A stretch of 38,618 nt of DNA from Fragilaria radians (GCA_900642245.1 CAAAJI010000010.1:122527-161144); one strand, 5' to 3'. Positions 1 to 10,295 are shown, counted from the stretch's first letter. A program made the numbers and translations. Notes: generated by a model from the sequence alone, not told the origin.

Positions 1-2
1 GC

Positions 3-182
3 TTTCCAATTAGGATGATCCTCAACAGGGTAGATAGAATGGTCTGGGGGAAAGTAATGAGGTTTGCTTATGTTAAGAGTGATGAAAATGTCAGTGACAT
101 CATGACTAAGCCCTTAAGTAATGAAAAATTTCATTATTTAGTCAAGAATTGGTTGTTCCGTGTTCCCGAAATTAAAAAATGA
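3..182 (+). pseudogene. Ty1/copia polyprotein, C-terminal end of RNase H (partial)
   Basis: Frame open from the window edge to a TGA at 180-182, about 59 codons. It reads as the last part of a copia pol: the stretch VKSDENVSDIMTKPLS followed by FHYLVKNWLF is the usual end of copia RNase H, where the 'D(I/M)xTKPL' block closes the polyprotein. The upstream part lies outside the window, so integrity cannot be judged. The same C-terminal block recurs at 2303-2431, so the two are related copies or two pieces of one broken element. Confidence 0.8.
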
Positions 183-281
183 AAGTTTTATTTCCAATTT
201 AGGATATTTTAGTGATTAGGATATAAATATATGAAAAAATAAATAAAATAAATTTGAAAAAAAATTACGTGCTACATGTTC

Positions 282-295
282 AAGGAAGGAGGAGG
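282..295 (+). other. possible polypurine tract of the first copia remnant
   Basis: A purine run (AAGGAAGGAGGAGG) lies about 100 bp past the copia stop codon, where the plus-strand primer of an LTR element is expected. A TG dinucleotide that could open an LTR follows at 302-303. No matching LTR end (…CA) was found, so any 3' LTR is truncated or unrecognisable. Everything from 183 to 376 is otherwise AT-rich and without a gene. Confidence 0.3.
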
Positions 296-376
296 TTTAT
301 TTGTGATAAGACGTACCGTCAGATATTAGGGGAGTAGTAAGATATTGTGATAGCTTATATATTTTAGTGTCACCAA

Positions 377-444
377 TTGGAATCGGACTGTTTGCGTACT
401 GTCAAGTAATCGCGATGCTGTGGGTTCAAGTCCCACATTCCGAA
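377..444 (+). tRNA. tRNA-like sequence, probably a tRNA pseudogene
   Basis: A seven-pair acceptor stem (TTGGAAT at 377-383 with ATTCCGA at 437-443, one G-U) encloses a perfect five-pair T arm (GTGGG / CCCAC, 420-424 and 432-436) with the canonical T loop TTCAAGT (425-431). The middle is abnormal. The best fold has only a three-pair D stem (GAC 386-388 / GTC 401-403) with a 12-nt loop. It also has a four-pair anticodon arm with loop ATCGCGA (409-415), which would give anticodon CGC (Ala). No variable loop is left. At 68 nt it is short. The 3' half is convincing and the 5' half is not, so a decayed or deleted tRNA is more likely than a working one. Confidence 0.35.
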
Positions 445-579
445 GGATATTTTTGGAACTATAACTATTATTCCGTTTTATTCGTTATAGATACGCTTCA
501 TTGCTATTTTGACAGTTTGCTTTTATCAAGGATATCTAAACCTCGCTAAAAAAGATCATTGCTTGTTAAATCTTTGGTA

Positions 580-1273
580 TGTTGGAGAAGTTAAGATATA
601 TGTTAGAATATCTTTGGCACATCTTAACGGTTCAGAAAAGAGTTCGCAACGGTAATTATAGCGATCCATTTTGTCACGAAGATAGATAATAGTAAATTAA
701 ATTATAGGCTCACAATTTACACAAAATAATAATGTATAGCTTAATTTTATTTTAGAACAACTTTATCTTTCCATCTCAGGCAGTGGTTGTCTTCTACCAA
801 CTCAAGTTCAACTACAGCTGCACTTCTTAACTTCTCAGGCTGTAGTTGTCTTCTACCAACTCAAATTCAACTGACGCTGTACTTCCTTTAACTACTAAGG
901 CTCAGTTGTGTACTACCAATTCAAGACAAACGGTTAGTTTGTTAGAGTTAGTATTTCAGAATTGTTTATAAACGGAAATGTCAGTCTCATTTTGAAGCTA
1001 ATATTCTAAGTCTACTAATAGAGTCTTTATTAATCATTAAAAGGCAAATTCCAACAGCCTCTGTTGAAATAGTCCAAAGCCTGCAAAGAGAAGAAAAGGA
1101 AGAGCTAAACAGAGAAAAGGGATTTCTTGTAATGTAGTTCTCAAAGTTGTAATTACTAAATTGATTTTTACCTAAAAGATCACTCATCACAGTACTTCAA
1201 TTTAAATATCCCTAATGGATAAACCCTAAACAAATATAACTAAAACGGTTGTTCTTGAAGGATATATCCAACA
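580..1273 (-). mobile_element. copia 3' LTR (about 694 bp) of the minus-strand remnant
   Basis: The segment starts TGTTGG (580-585) and ends CCAACA (1268-1273), giving perfect 6-bp terminal inverted ends of the TG…CA type. On the minus strand it begins directly after a purine-rich tract (complement of 1274-1285), which follows the end of the minus-strand copia RNase H at 1294. That is the PPT-then-LTR order expected for a 3' LTR. The opposite LTR is missing because the element breaks off at about 2300, so no target-site duplication can be tested. It contains three imperfect 60-bp repeats and no credible gene. Confidence 0.65.
775..945. repeat. three imperfect ~60-bp tandem repeats inside the LTR
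   Basis: Units begin at about 775, 834 and 895 (periods 59 and 61). Each carries CTCAGG or CTAAGG, then GTTGT, then a CTACCAA(C/T)TCAA block. The third unit is the most diverged and shortest. Repeats of this kind in LTR U3 regions often hold promoter or enhancer sites. That role is inference here. Confidence 0.6.
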
Positions 1274-1293
1274 CCCTTCCTATCCTGGAAAGA

Positions 1294-2299
1294 TCAACCG
1301 GCACTAAAGTTTCCTGCATCAGCCAGAAAGTTCTTTGTGTGTTTCACATACAAATCATGGCTAACGTTCTTAGTAAAAATGTCTGCGTCATTCTCAACGG
1401 ACCGAACAAATTCAACTTTAATAAAACCGTCTTCGATAAACTCACGAACAAAATGATACCGAGTGTCCAAGTGCCTTGTACGAACGCCAGTTGATGCATA
1501 TTCTGACATAACCATTGCGCCAATGTTATCAGTCTTGATAACAAGGGGAAGCTTGACTTTGATATGAAAGTCACTCAACAAGTAATAAATGACTTGATTT
1601 CCTTGACAGCTTTGGAAATTGCTACATATTCCGCTTCAGTGCTTGACAATGTGACACCTTTTTGAGATTTTGAGCGCCAACAAACAGGTACGTCCAACAG
1701 ATAAACAACAAGCTAATCCTTGTCTCTGGGTCTCCTGCCCAACCACTATCACAAAAAATCTTTAGGTTCCACTCAAAATCAACATTAAGTCTTGGTTTTA
1801 CCTTCAATCCAAATGATTTAGTGTCGTCAACAAATTTTATGACACGTAAAAGTTCGTGATAAGACCCCCAAGATGCGGAATCCATACATTTTGAAAGTTC
1901 CCGAACAATATTACTGATGTCTGAACGTGATTACTTGGTCAAATACAACAACATGCCCACTCCAGAACGATATTTTGTCTGATGTTCATTATCAAGTACT
2001 TCAATATCATTTGTAGACTTCAGAATTTTGAATCTTGGAGTACCTGGCGTCAAATACTTCCTCATTCCTTTGATTTCCTCTCCAAATTTTTGAGTCAAAC
2101 GAGTCAACAAGTGTGGTTGAATCATGGTGAGCTTTCCTCCTTGTTTCGTTTCTACAATGCAACAACTCAAATACTCCTTCACATTTTTCTCAATCTTCAG
2201 GTTAAATGCATGCTTCTTAAACTCTTCAAGTAAACTAGAAACACTTGATTCTTTTCCAATTATCAAGCAGTCATCAACATAGATTCCAATAATCAACAT
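1294..2299 (-). pseudogene. Ty1/copia RT-RNase H remnant, minus strand
   Basis: Reads from 2299 down to 1294 in three frame segments. 2299-1931 carries the RT catalytic block YVDD (IGIYVDDCLIIG) and the thumb region (HAFNLKIEKNVKEYLSC). 1885-1622 carries the start of RNase H (FCDSGWAGDPETR). 1581-1294 carries the RNase H end (KTDNIGAM… TRHLDTRYHFVREFI… NDADIFTKN). Frame changes and stops separate the segments, so it is dead. It is cut immediately before the YVDD motif at about 2300, where a plus-strand copia fragment begins, which shows nested insertion or recombination. Its 3' LTR is at 580-1273. Confidence 0.87.
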
Positions 2300-2302
2300 G
2301 TG

Positions 2303-2431
2303 ATGAGGTTTGCATATATAAAGAGTGAAGAAAATGTCAGTGACATCCTGACAAAGCCCTTAAGTAATGAAAACTTTCATTACTTGGTCAAGAATTGGGT
2401 CATTCCAACTCGGCCATTCCTGAGAAATTAA
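2303..2431 (+). pseudogene. Ty1/copia pol C-terminal fragment, plus strand
   Basis: Forty-two codons ending in TAA. The wording MRFAYIKSEENVSDILTKPLS… FHYLVKNW is nearly the same as the fragment at 57-182, differing by a few substitutions and a different tail. It abuts the broken minus-strand element. One plausible history is a plus-strand copia split or duplicated by a minus-strand insertion. 2432-2715 after it is AT-rich with no gene seen. Confidence 0.8.
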
Positions 2432-2715
2432 GAACCCGAATAGCACTAAAATCCGTCATAACAAGACAAATCACTTAAGTAAATTTTTCAAATTAATAGT
2501 CAGCCTGACTTACTAACGACAATTATTCAAAAGAAGAGGTTTTACTCTATCAACCTCACGTTTAAACGTGTTAAAATACCTCTTCACACTTAAATTGTAA
2601 TCACTAAAATAATTCTTTTACACTATCGCTAAGACATAGTAGTTCTCATCACTGTTCTTACATTTAGAATCGCTAATTGACGCACATACATTAAACTAAA
2701 CAAAATTACCTGGGA

Positions 2716-3254
2716 ATGGTTTCTCCTGCATGTTCTCATCTATTTGTTGTGACCAAGGATAGTGAAAAACTGGACAGGAAAAGCCAAGAGACTTACTTGC
2801 ATTATGTAATGCAATTGCTGTATTTCAGCCAACAAGCCAGACCTGATATCAGAACTGCTATTTCATTTCTGTGTACCCGTTCTAACAATCCAGATGTTGA
2901 TGATTATATGAAACTCATCATGTTCTTAAAATATCTACAAGGAACCATTGATTTCACATTGACCGTATCGGGAGAAGCCAGCGATATATAAAATGGAGGA
3001 TTGATGCTTCGTTTGCTAACCATACACATATGAAATGTCATAGTGGAGGAACTATGAGTATTGGTAATGGATGTATCTACAGCACATCTGTAAAACAGAA
3101 ACTAGTCACAAGAAGTTCAACTGAGAGTGAGGAATTGGGTATTTATGATGTGCGGCCACAAGCCAAATGGACAATGAATTTTATCAAAGAACAGGAGCAA
3201 TGTTTTCCCCATAAATTAATTCCCATATACGACGTTAACTTGTTAAGTCCCTGA
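2716..3254 (+). pseudogene. Ty1/copia RNase H region remnant, another family
   Basis: Two frames joined by a shift near 2990. 2716-2991 has LHYVMQLLYFSQQARPDIRTAISFLCTR and LKYLQGTIDFTLT, the connection between RT and RNase H. The second frame, open from about 2997 through 3254, has WRIDASFANH, MKCHSGGTMSIGNG and SVKQKLVTRSSTESEELG, the RNase H core with the SSTE(A/S)E block. It stops early at 3252-3254 before the usual QDNxS region. The wording differs from the two fragments upstream, so it is a separate copia lineage. It is non-functional. Confidence 0.87.
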
Positions 3255-3470
3255 AGTCTCAAATGCCTGGTCATCTTGGACTTTTTCTCCAAATTTGTAT
3301 TCAATCAATTAAAAGTTTGTCCTTATTTTGCCTTGAACATTTTTTTCCTATTGAAGTCATGAGTTGCCAAGACAACAAAGGGACTTCCAATTTTTTTACT
3401 TCCTTTGCGAAAGCCACGATGTTATCATCAGAAATAGAAAAACAACACCATCTTTGCTCCCTATTTTCCG

Positions 3471-3585
3471 CAAGCAGCTGCGCTTTGATTCAACTTGATG
3501 GATGCAATTATTGGTTGATTTGCTTCCATTTTTCCACAAGCAGCTGCGTTTTAATTCAACTTGATGGATGCAATAATTGGTTGAT
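3471..3585. repeat. two-copy tandem repeat, period 66
   Basis: CAAGCAGCTGCG at 3471 and 3537 starts two near-identical units. Both continue into the shared block CAACTTGATGGATGCAAT and then TTGGTTGAT. The surrounding open frame (3263-3619) exists mainly because of this repeat and shows no known domain, so no gene is called. Confidence 0.7.
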
Positions 3586-3619
3586 AATTCCTTTTGAAAT
3601 TACTGATACGTTTATCTAA

Positions 3620-4858
3620 TTTTCTGGTATGTCAAACTTAGGACATTTATACACACCTTAGGTCTACAAAGTTATTGTTCCCAGAATAGTATATCACTAA
3701 TCTCGCTTAATTATCACGCTTGTGAAATCTAGGTCATGAATGCTAAAGTATGGTCCTCAACATCTATAAGAAAGGAGTCAGCGCTTATGAATAATCTAAA
3801 GTTTTGATACTTTTTCTGAAATTTATCAACCACAAATAGTGAATGTTGAAAACAAAATACAATGAAAACTGAATGGAGGGATCCTCTATTTATGGTTTAA
3901 CAGATCCTCGTATGCAAAGCCTTTCGTATAAGTTAAAGTTTCTGTATTGAAATTGCATCGAATCCACTGCAAGAATTAGTAGCCGTGCTATGTCATTCAT
4001 CAGAAACGTAATTGTGTATCTGTCTACTACCACAAAATGTGATTCAATTTGATTGACATTCTATCTTCCTTGCTTATCTTCACTTCAAGAAGGTAAAAGT
4101 GATCTGCACTACTTTCTAGAATAGCAATGGTGCAGCTCAAAGAGAATTAAGGCAGTAAAACTCAATATGTTCATATCATATAATGAACCAGAAAAACAGA
4201 AATATCAAAAGGATTGTAAACTTTCAAAGAGGCCTTTACATCTGCTACATTTCGATTCCATATCACTTAATTGCTTTCTTCTTTTTATTAGTTTCTTGTT
4301 CAGTGAACGTCATATGATAATTTTCAACGTTTGAGTTGACTTTTCTTTGTTCCCAGGGGGTTACCATACAGGCCCATTTGAGATGCCTTCTTAATCTAGA
4401 TCAGGCTAGAGAGTTGTTGATAAAGTGAGATTCAATAGAACCTTTGAGTATAAGTCAATATCCAGCCTTACCACGATTCTACTTCAGCCATAATTCAACT
4501 TCAAAGCGTTACTTTCACTTTTCAACCTCTACGCACCCCAAAAACATCTAGCTACAACCTCCTGTTGTTCATCCAGTCAGTTAATTCTCTTTTCGTTCTT
4601 TACTTTCCCTACGAAAAGCAAAGCGAAAGGAGAAAGTTATCTAGATACTTAACGTTCCATAAAGCGGTTTAGTTTAATGGGGGAGGCTCAGGTTTTTATG
4701 AATGTTATTTCTGTAGGAAATACGTTCAGCTGCTTTACTCCTTAGGTATGTCTGATCATCCTGTGTAAGTATAAGGCATCCATTGTAAACGATAATATTT
4801 CTGTTTTGGCCAAGACAGGGGATGGTTGAACATACATTCACATTTTTAGTGCTCGACA
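3620..4858. other. intergenic, no gene recognised
   Basis: AT-rich DNA without a recognisable coding, RNA or repeat signature. The only frame of note, 4674-4862 on the minus strand, overlaps the stop codon of the 268-aa gene by four bases. It has no domain, and nothing suggests it is translated. This stretch should include the 3' UTR of the 268-aa gene. Confidence 0.5.
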
Positions 4859-5665
4859 TCATGATCCTCCTTTCCCTTTTGATCCGGTTTGCTTTTTTAT
4901 CTGGGATTTTGTTGGTGGTTTACCTTTTGACACTGCGCTTTCTGCGGCTACTTTCCATTTCTCTATACTTCGAGCTTGTCGTTCCGTGAACTGAAGTTCA
5001 AATGGATCTGGAACCGTGTCATTCAAAAATTGCAGTGCTATTGAGGCTACGACTGCACCACACCGTTTGAAGTATCCTGGATTTGAGCATGTGAGAGGTC
5101 CTGATTGCATCGCTTGTTGGATCAAAGAATAAACTGCATTTGAGGCCTCAGATTTTTGGCTGTCGTCAATGATGGTGTTGTACTTTAATAGAATGGAATG
5201 CCATTCATGCGAAGCATTCTGTACGGCATTCAAAACATTTGTCTTCCAAATTTCTGGATTAGATATTGAAGTAGACGACAAGGCTGTTGATTGTGACACG
5301 TTTTGAATTCGTTTTAAAAGATGTTTCAATTCTTTCGCTACTTCGGCTCGTTCTGATTGAGAAAAAGGAGGAGATGAGTCTTCTTCTCTTTCCTCTTTTT
5401 CTAGAACAGAAGATTCAATTAATTTCGAACTCACGAAATCAAGGCTGTTGATTTGCAAGACCATAAATTCTTCTTCGTCGTCTTCTGCATCAATTGCGGA
5501 ATAATCAACGTTCGGATTGGATGGATTCGATTCGTCATTTTCGGAGCTTTGCCTTGATTCAGTAGGCTTCTTCCTACGACGAGCTTGGAACTTTGGAAGC
5601 CTTCGATCGTTGGCTCCTCCTCGGCCACGAAAGATGCGTCGGCTTGTATTAGGAAAGGATGCCAT
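4859..5665 (-). CDS. unrecognised 268-aa protein, basic ends and acidic middle
   Basis: Uninterrupted ATG-to-TGA frame. Function not recognised. The N-terminus is strongly basic (SRRIFRGRGG at 8-17, then FQARRRKKP near 26-34), which could be a nuclear or RNA-binding signal. It is followed by an acidic stretch (DAEDDEEEF near 59-67), a Ser/Glu-rich linker, a predicted helical region from about 105 to 245 with hydrophobic spacing, and a Lys/Gly-rich tail (KGKPPTKSQIKKQ…GSKGKGGS). There is no signal peptide or membrane segment. The first 109 codons appear again beyond the first assembly gap (11596-11923) with few changes, which supports a real, constrained coding region. The ATG at 5663-5665 was chosen because the similarity between copies stays in frame from there. 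Confidence 0.6.
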   Translation of the reverse strand: MASFPNTSRRIFRGRGGANDRRLPKFQARRRKKPTESRQSSENDESNPSNPNVDYSAIDAEDDEEEFMVLQINSLDFVSSKLIESSVLEKEEREEDSSPPFSQSERAEVAKELKHLLKRIQNVSQSTALSSTSISNPEIWKTNVLNAVQNASHEWHSILLKYNTIIDDSQKSEASNAVYSLIQQAMQSGPLTCSNPGYFKRCGAVVASIALQFLNDTVPDPFELQFTERQARSIEKWKVAAESAVSKGKPPTKSQIKKQTGSKGKGGS

Positions 5666-6212
5666 GGGATGATGTCAAAAAACAAATTATGTCTTCCGCA
5701 ATAACTCAGTTTTGTATCCTTATAGGTCAAAAAAGGTTCACCATGGAAATAACGGCACAAGTGCCACAGCTACCTTTGCTTCAATAGCTATTGTCAATAA
5801 TGTTCCTTCAGTTAACATGGTAGGCCTTGCTATTTCATCTTCTTTATGCACTGCGCTGAGAACAACAGCTTGAAAATATTTGCTCCTTGATTTTCTCATG
5901 AACAATGACTAGTTTTAGTCCTCTACTAAGATTTATTTTTCTGCAAATTTCCTGTATCTTACTATAGTCACACAAGTTTGTTACAAAGAATTTGGTAGTC
6001 AAGGTAGAATACTCTGTTTCAAGAGATTGAATGTGGCACCGCAGGAGTTTAATCAACACCGAAACTCGTCTTTCGGATTGAGCTTGTTTTGTTTCTATTC
6101 TTATTAGAATTTGATAAGGAGTGGAGTAAGTGTGATTTGGGAAATACAATTTTCGGGAGAGAAGGTTAAAAGGCCAATTTGGAGTGAGAACTACTTTGTT
6201 TCAGGAAGAATG

Positions 6213-7140
6213 ATAATTCTGAGTAATGTTGACGATGCATTCTGTGCGCTTGAAAAAGCAGAATTACCAGATAGATATGATGATACTTAACACGGGTCTT
6301 GAAGATCAAAAGGAATGACATTTTTCAAGCCTGATTGTTGGCATATGGATATAATCAAGAATCTGTCATTGACATCACCAAGAGCTACGCTCCCGTAATC
6401 AATGATGTGTCTTTTAGGATCATGCTAATTGAAATGATAGTGTAGATTCTCAAGGCAAAGATTTTAGACAATGAAACTGCATTGATGTAAAAGTATGGAA
6501 ATACCAAGTGATGTGAAGGCTAATATTGGTGAATATCTTATCGTAAAGAAAACAATCTATGGGCTTAGAGATATCTAGATAAGTTCATATCAATCTTGTT
6601 GAAGGATTGAACATTTGTGCACTTACGGGCAGCTTAGATGATCCTTGTCTGTGGGGTAAAAATATCTAGCTATGATGACTATCTTCATTGATAGTTGCTT
6701 AGCAATCGGTACAGAAAAAGGTATTTAAAAAAATTCAAGATCTGAAGAAACATAATTTTCGATTAAAGATTGAAGATTTGAAGATTTGAAGATTTGAAGA
6801 TTTGAAGATTTGAAGATTTGAAGATTTGAAGATTGAAGATTAAAGAAATGCTCAGGATTGTTCACAGCATCATGTGACTAAAGATTCAGTACTATACGTC
6901 CAGATGAGGAGGGTAAGGTCAACAGTGCAAATAAGTTGAGATACAGGTCTGGTTTGGGATTTTGACTTCTCTTATAAAACATTCACTGCCTTATTTGATG
7001 CCCTATATTTAGGTAGTTCGAGTCATCGGGTTTATTCTAGATGCAAAAACTTCTTGCTCAAAGATGAAAACTAAATTTGGAAGAGATTTACTGGAGGCAC
7101 AAAGCATATTGACACAAGTTATATTTATCAGGGAAAGGTA
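6213..7140 (+). pseudogene. decayed Ty1/copia RT remnant (first copy)
   Basis: Conceptual reading shows copia blocks with many stops and shifts: NVDDAFCALEKAELPDRYDD near 6220, then VFKIKRN…CGYSQ…SYAPVINDVSFRIMLIE (6295-6445), KTIYGLRD (about 6550-6575), the YVDD-region equivalent IDSCLAIGTEKG (6690-6722), HNFRLKIED (6752-6775), and an RNase H scrap GGTKHIDTSYIYQGK (7092-7137). Compared with the second copy it lacks 118 bp after 6293. An 8-bp microsatellite has grown inside it. It is clearly dead and old. Confidence 0.8.
6771..6834. repeat. (TGAAGATT)8 microsatellite inside copia RT
   Basis: Eight perfect 8-bp units. They follow directly on the copia codons for LKIED (…AAGATTGAAGAT), so the array seems to have grown by slippage from the RT thumb coding sequence. 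The equivalent array at 13162-13249 has 11 units. Confidence 0.9.
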
Positions 7141-9960
7141 AGAAGATGAATTCATGATATTTTTTTAAAGCTGTTGATAATGATTCAGTTGAGCTAACAA
7201 AGAATACAAGAAAGGATATGCATGAAAGACATGCTTCAGATGAGCTTGCAAAGAATGTAGGGTAGGAAACATAAGGAAGACATGCTGTGAAGTTCTTGGG
7301 ATGAATGAATGATTGAAAAAATTGAGATAAGAAGGGTATTGGAATGTGATTAATTGTTACTGATAAATGGAAGAGAGAGGTGATGATGATATGAGAAATG
7401 AGCAGTCGTATATACATGAAAACAACGGCGAGAGCAGAGTTCAAATTAAAACATCTTGATTTAAGTGTGCGCTCTAGTTTAGTAGACTACAATTAAGTTT
7501 GGAGAGATTTTTTACAAGGGTACATTTAAATAAGCAAACATGCATGTGCTATGCTAAACCAACGATATTTTTGTTAAAAGTGCCCTATAAAAAGTAGAAT
7601 TAACAATATGGACTGAATCAGACTGAGAGAACCGATATAATTGGAAAAATCGGAACAGCACCGAATTTCGGTGACAAATTAGTTACATGGAAAAGATCGA
7701 CCATCGCACAAGTAACTTTCAACTACTGCATAACTAATTTATGATATTATAAACGTAATTGCAACTCACTTTTCCAAAGTAGAAAAATTGAAAAATATGA
7801 CGATTGACAAACATGGATACTTTTCTTGAATCATAAAAGAAGTTCTAGAGAAGTTGAGAAGTTTTGAATATTGCCATAGGGAAGCACTGCTAATGGTAAA
7901 AAACGAACCACTTTTGAATGAACCATCCGATTTCTTACCCATGGAGTAGTAGGGTATATCCGCGGCCATAACTGTGCAATGGAAAAATGAGGAGTGCTAG
8001 TGGAATACAGTACACAGGACAGTTCCGACTATGGAGCCTCTACATTCACACCCTCAGAAGAACAGGCATCAGCTAACTAAGAACTAGAATCGAAAGCTAT
8101 AGCCATTATTTCAATCTTTGAAAATGACTAAAACACGCTAAAGCAATACTTCTGAGCATATGATGTCCCCACATTCAAACCCCCAAAAGACCAGGAACCA
8201 GCTAACCAAAAACTAGAATCGAAAGCTATAACCATTGTTTCAACCATTAAATGACTAACGCACGCCAATGCAATACATCTGAGCATAAGGTACTGCCGCA
8301 TTTCTAAGTATGGGATAATTTTTAGAAAAATGTAGCTGAGGCTATTGTAGCCAGTGGTGCAGGTTATTTCAAAATTACAATGGATAATATATTTGCGCAT
8401 ATCTCCAGAGCAAAGGCGTGCATAAATGATATTTTGGTTGCCACAAAAAGATAAACTACTGTAGGATATGTGGCGGTAACGTAACAATATTATAGCTTCG
8501 TTAACAGTCCTATCTTCAAAACTTTTCCCTGTAAATAAATAGATATATGACAAGGCATATTCGAGGATATTGAAAAACTAGTAGCATAAGAAGTGACCAA
8601 ACAATTTTCCTTTACTTGATGTACCCTGTCTAGAATTTATGGACGCTAGCAACTCAAGGCTCAGAAATTATGAAGATCAATACGACCATAGCGTGCTATA
8701 CCCTCAATTTAAGTCCCCTCCCGCTGGAATATGTGACTAGGGACCATGATTTGTTCTCCGTTTAGAGGTATGTCACAGCTCTAAAAGAACGGTTGGTGGC
8801 TTGTTATCACATATGCTTAACTCATTTAGGCATAAATAGACAAACAGGCAGCAGGTTCAACGTTTAACAATTAAGTCGTAAGATACATTAAATCATCTAG
8901 ATTGTGTCACCATTTAAATGACAACGAAAACTAAATGTGCATCCTTGTAAGAACGCCAACGAAAACCTTAAACAATGATAAAAGTGGACCATTTAGGGAA
9001 TGACCATAAACGCTATACCGCATCTCCGTCTCCGTGAGATCAAAGTGTTTCTGCTTTGCGTACCTTAAGAATAAAGAGTATATCAGTGATAATCTGATAG
9101 TCTAATTAGTTATTTAAGTATATTTCGAAGAAGCTATTGCTGAAGCTTCTAGGCGATTCCTTGAAGTTATATGAATATATAACAAGAAGAGATATTATGC
9201 GATGTGACATTCCATCTCAAGCCTTAAGAAAATAGCCAAGGATTAAAGAAATAATAATTCGGTATACATTTGGCATTAGTAACGTAAGTAACTTGTGCAA
9301 CTAATACTTTTTGAGACTTGTATTCCATTTAGTACGATAGTTGACTGAGATGATTATATAAATGTGGGATTACCGTATGCACTACTGGAGAATCAGCAGA
9401 TTTGGTCTATGTCACATAGGAGATAAAGTGCAATTGAGAAAAAGATTAAAGACTTGTACAATTAAATCATTCATTAGATAATGACGTCAGAATTAAATAG
9501 TGGTATACAATTTTAAGTTATGACCAAATTTAAATCATCTCTGACAGTACTACTTAAATTGATATTCAGAGGTGAATAACCCCGGGTGATCTTCATTTGT
9601 TGCGGTAACATTTTACTCTTCCTAGATTCAAAGTTGTAAAAAACGAAATTGCCAACAGTAAAGAATTATCGCGACACCCTGGGAAAAAATGAAATAGAAA
9701 GTTCAAACACTTTGTATCATTTGCCGATTATTGTCATCACTGGTCAGCAATATGTACCCCTTTTGACAATCCAGAAAAGAGAAAACAAATCGTAAAATTT
9801 AAAGAAGAAACTTTTGTCATATTACGATGTAAATCAAATTCAATCCTTATTTACACATTTATAATTTGTCATTAACTCTCAATCTCTTCAATTTTTCATT
9901 TTCTTGCTCTTCTAAATTCATACTCTTTTTTTCAACTCCTCTCGTTTAAAGCTCTCACCT
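7141..9960. other. intergenic, no gene recognised
   Basis: About 2.8 kb of AT-rich DNA. Minus-strand frames at 7088-7444 and 8128-8553 were examined. The first is antisense to the copia remnant. The second is broken by indels in the other copy of this region. No conserved frame, RNA gene or further element was recognised apart from the two-copy 129-bp tandem repeat listed separately. Confidence 0.5.
8033..8290. repeat. two-copy tandem repeat, period 129 (first copy)
   Basis: CGAAAGCTATA at 8091 and 8220 marks equivalent points. The units share ACATTCA-ACCC, CAG…CATC/ACCAGCTAAC and ACTAGAATCGAAAGCTATA, and both end in a TCTGAGCATA block (8152 and 8279). The units have diverged, so this is an old local duplication. 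The same structure is at 14460-14730. Confidence 0.7.
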
Positions 9961-10001
9961 CCAAAAAATCTTATAGATCATTTACTTTAAATCTGGCTTT
10001 T

Positions 10002-10215
10002 CTATTTGAACAACAAAACGTAGAGCACTGTAAGTTCGATATTGGTCGAATTAACGGTATGCCCTACTTCTCTCTGTTGTGTCACTATACCGTGTCGGAA
10101 AATTTGGCTTTATATTTGCACCACAAAACGTAGCATTGTAAGTTCGATATTGGTCGGATTAACGACATGCCCTACTTCTCTATGGGTGTGTCACTATTCC
10201 GTGTCACCACATAGA
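10002..10215. repeat. 108-bp tandem repeat just 3' of the TBC gene (first copy)
   Basis: GTAAGTTCGATATTGGTCG occurs at 10030 and 10138. Each is preceded by TTTGGCTTT- or TCTGGCTTTT-like sequence plus CAAAACGTAG, and each is followed by ATGCCCTACTTCTCT and TGTGTCACTAT(A/T)CCGTGTC. It lies 80-290 bp downstream of the TBC stop codon, so it is probably in the 3' UTR or terminator region. The repeat is kept in both copies of this region. Confidence 0.75.
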
Positions 10216-10295
10216 TGGAGAAGGTTTTCTAACCCCATCATTTCTTCGTTGCAAACCTTCCATAAATTTGCAACTCAAAAAGAGAAATACAGTCA

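Noticed and set aside
3263..3619. 118-aa plus-strand frame
   Set aside because: Mostly a two-copy 66-bp repeat kept open by chance (period divisible by three). No domain.
5844..6149. 101-aa minus-strand frame upstream of the 268-aa gene
   Set aside because: Not preserved in the other copy because of small indels. No recognisable domain.
6771..6834. CRISPR-like or spaced repeat array
   Set aside because: Units are contiguous 8-mers without spacers: a simple microsatellite in eukaryotic DNA.
7088..7444. 118-aa minus-strand frame, present again at 13525-13881
   Set aside because: It is antisense to the copia RNase H relic (GGTKHIDTSYIY on the plus strand). Conservation between copies is expected for allelic DNA and is not evidence of coding.
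8128..8553. 141-aa minus-strand frame
   Set aside because: Covers the 129-bp tandem repeat, has no domain, and is broken by indels in the other copy (frame lost near 14815).
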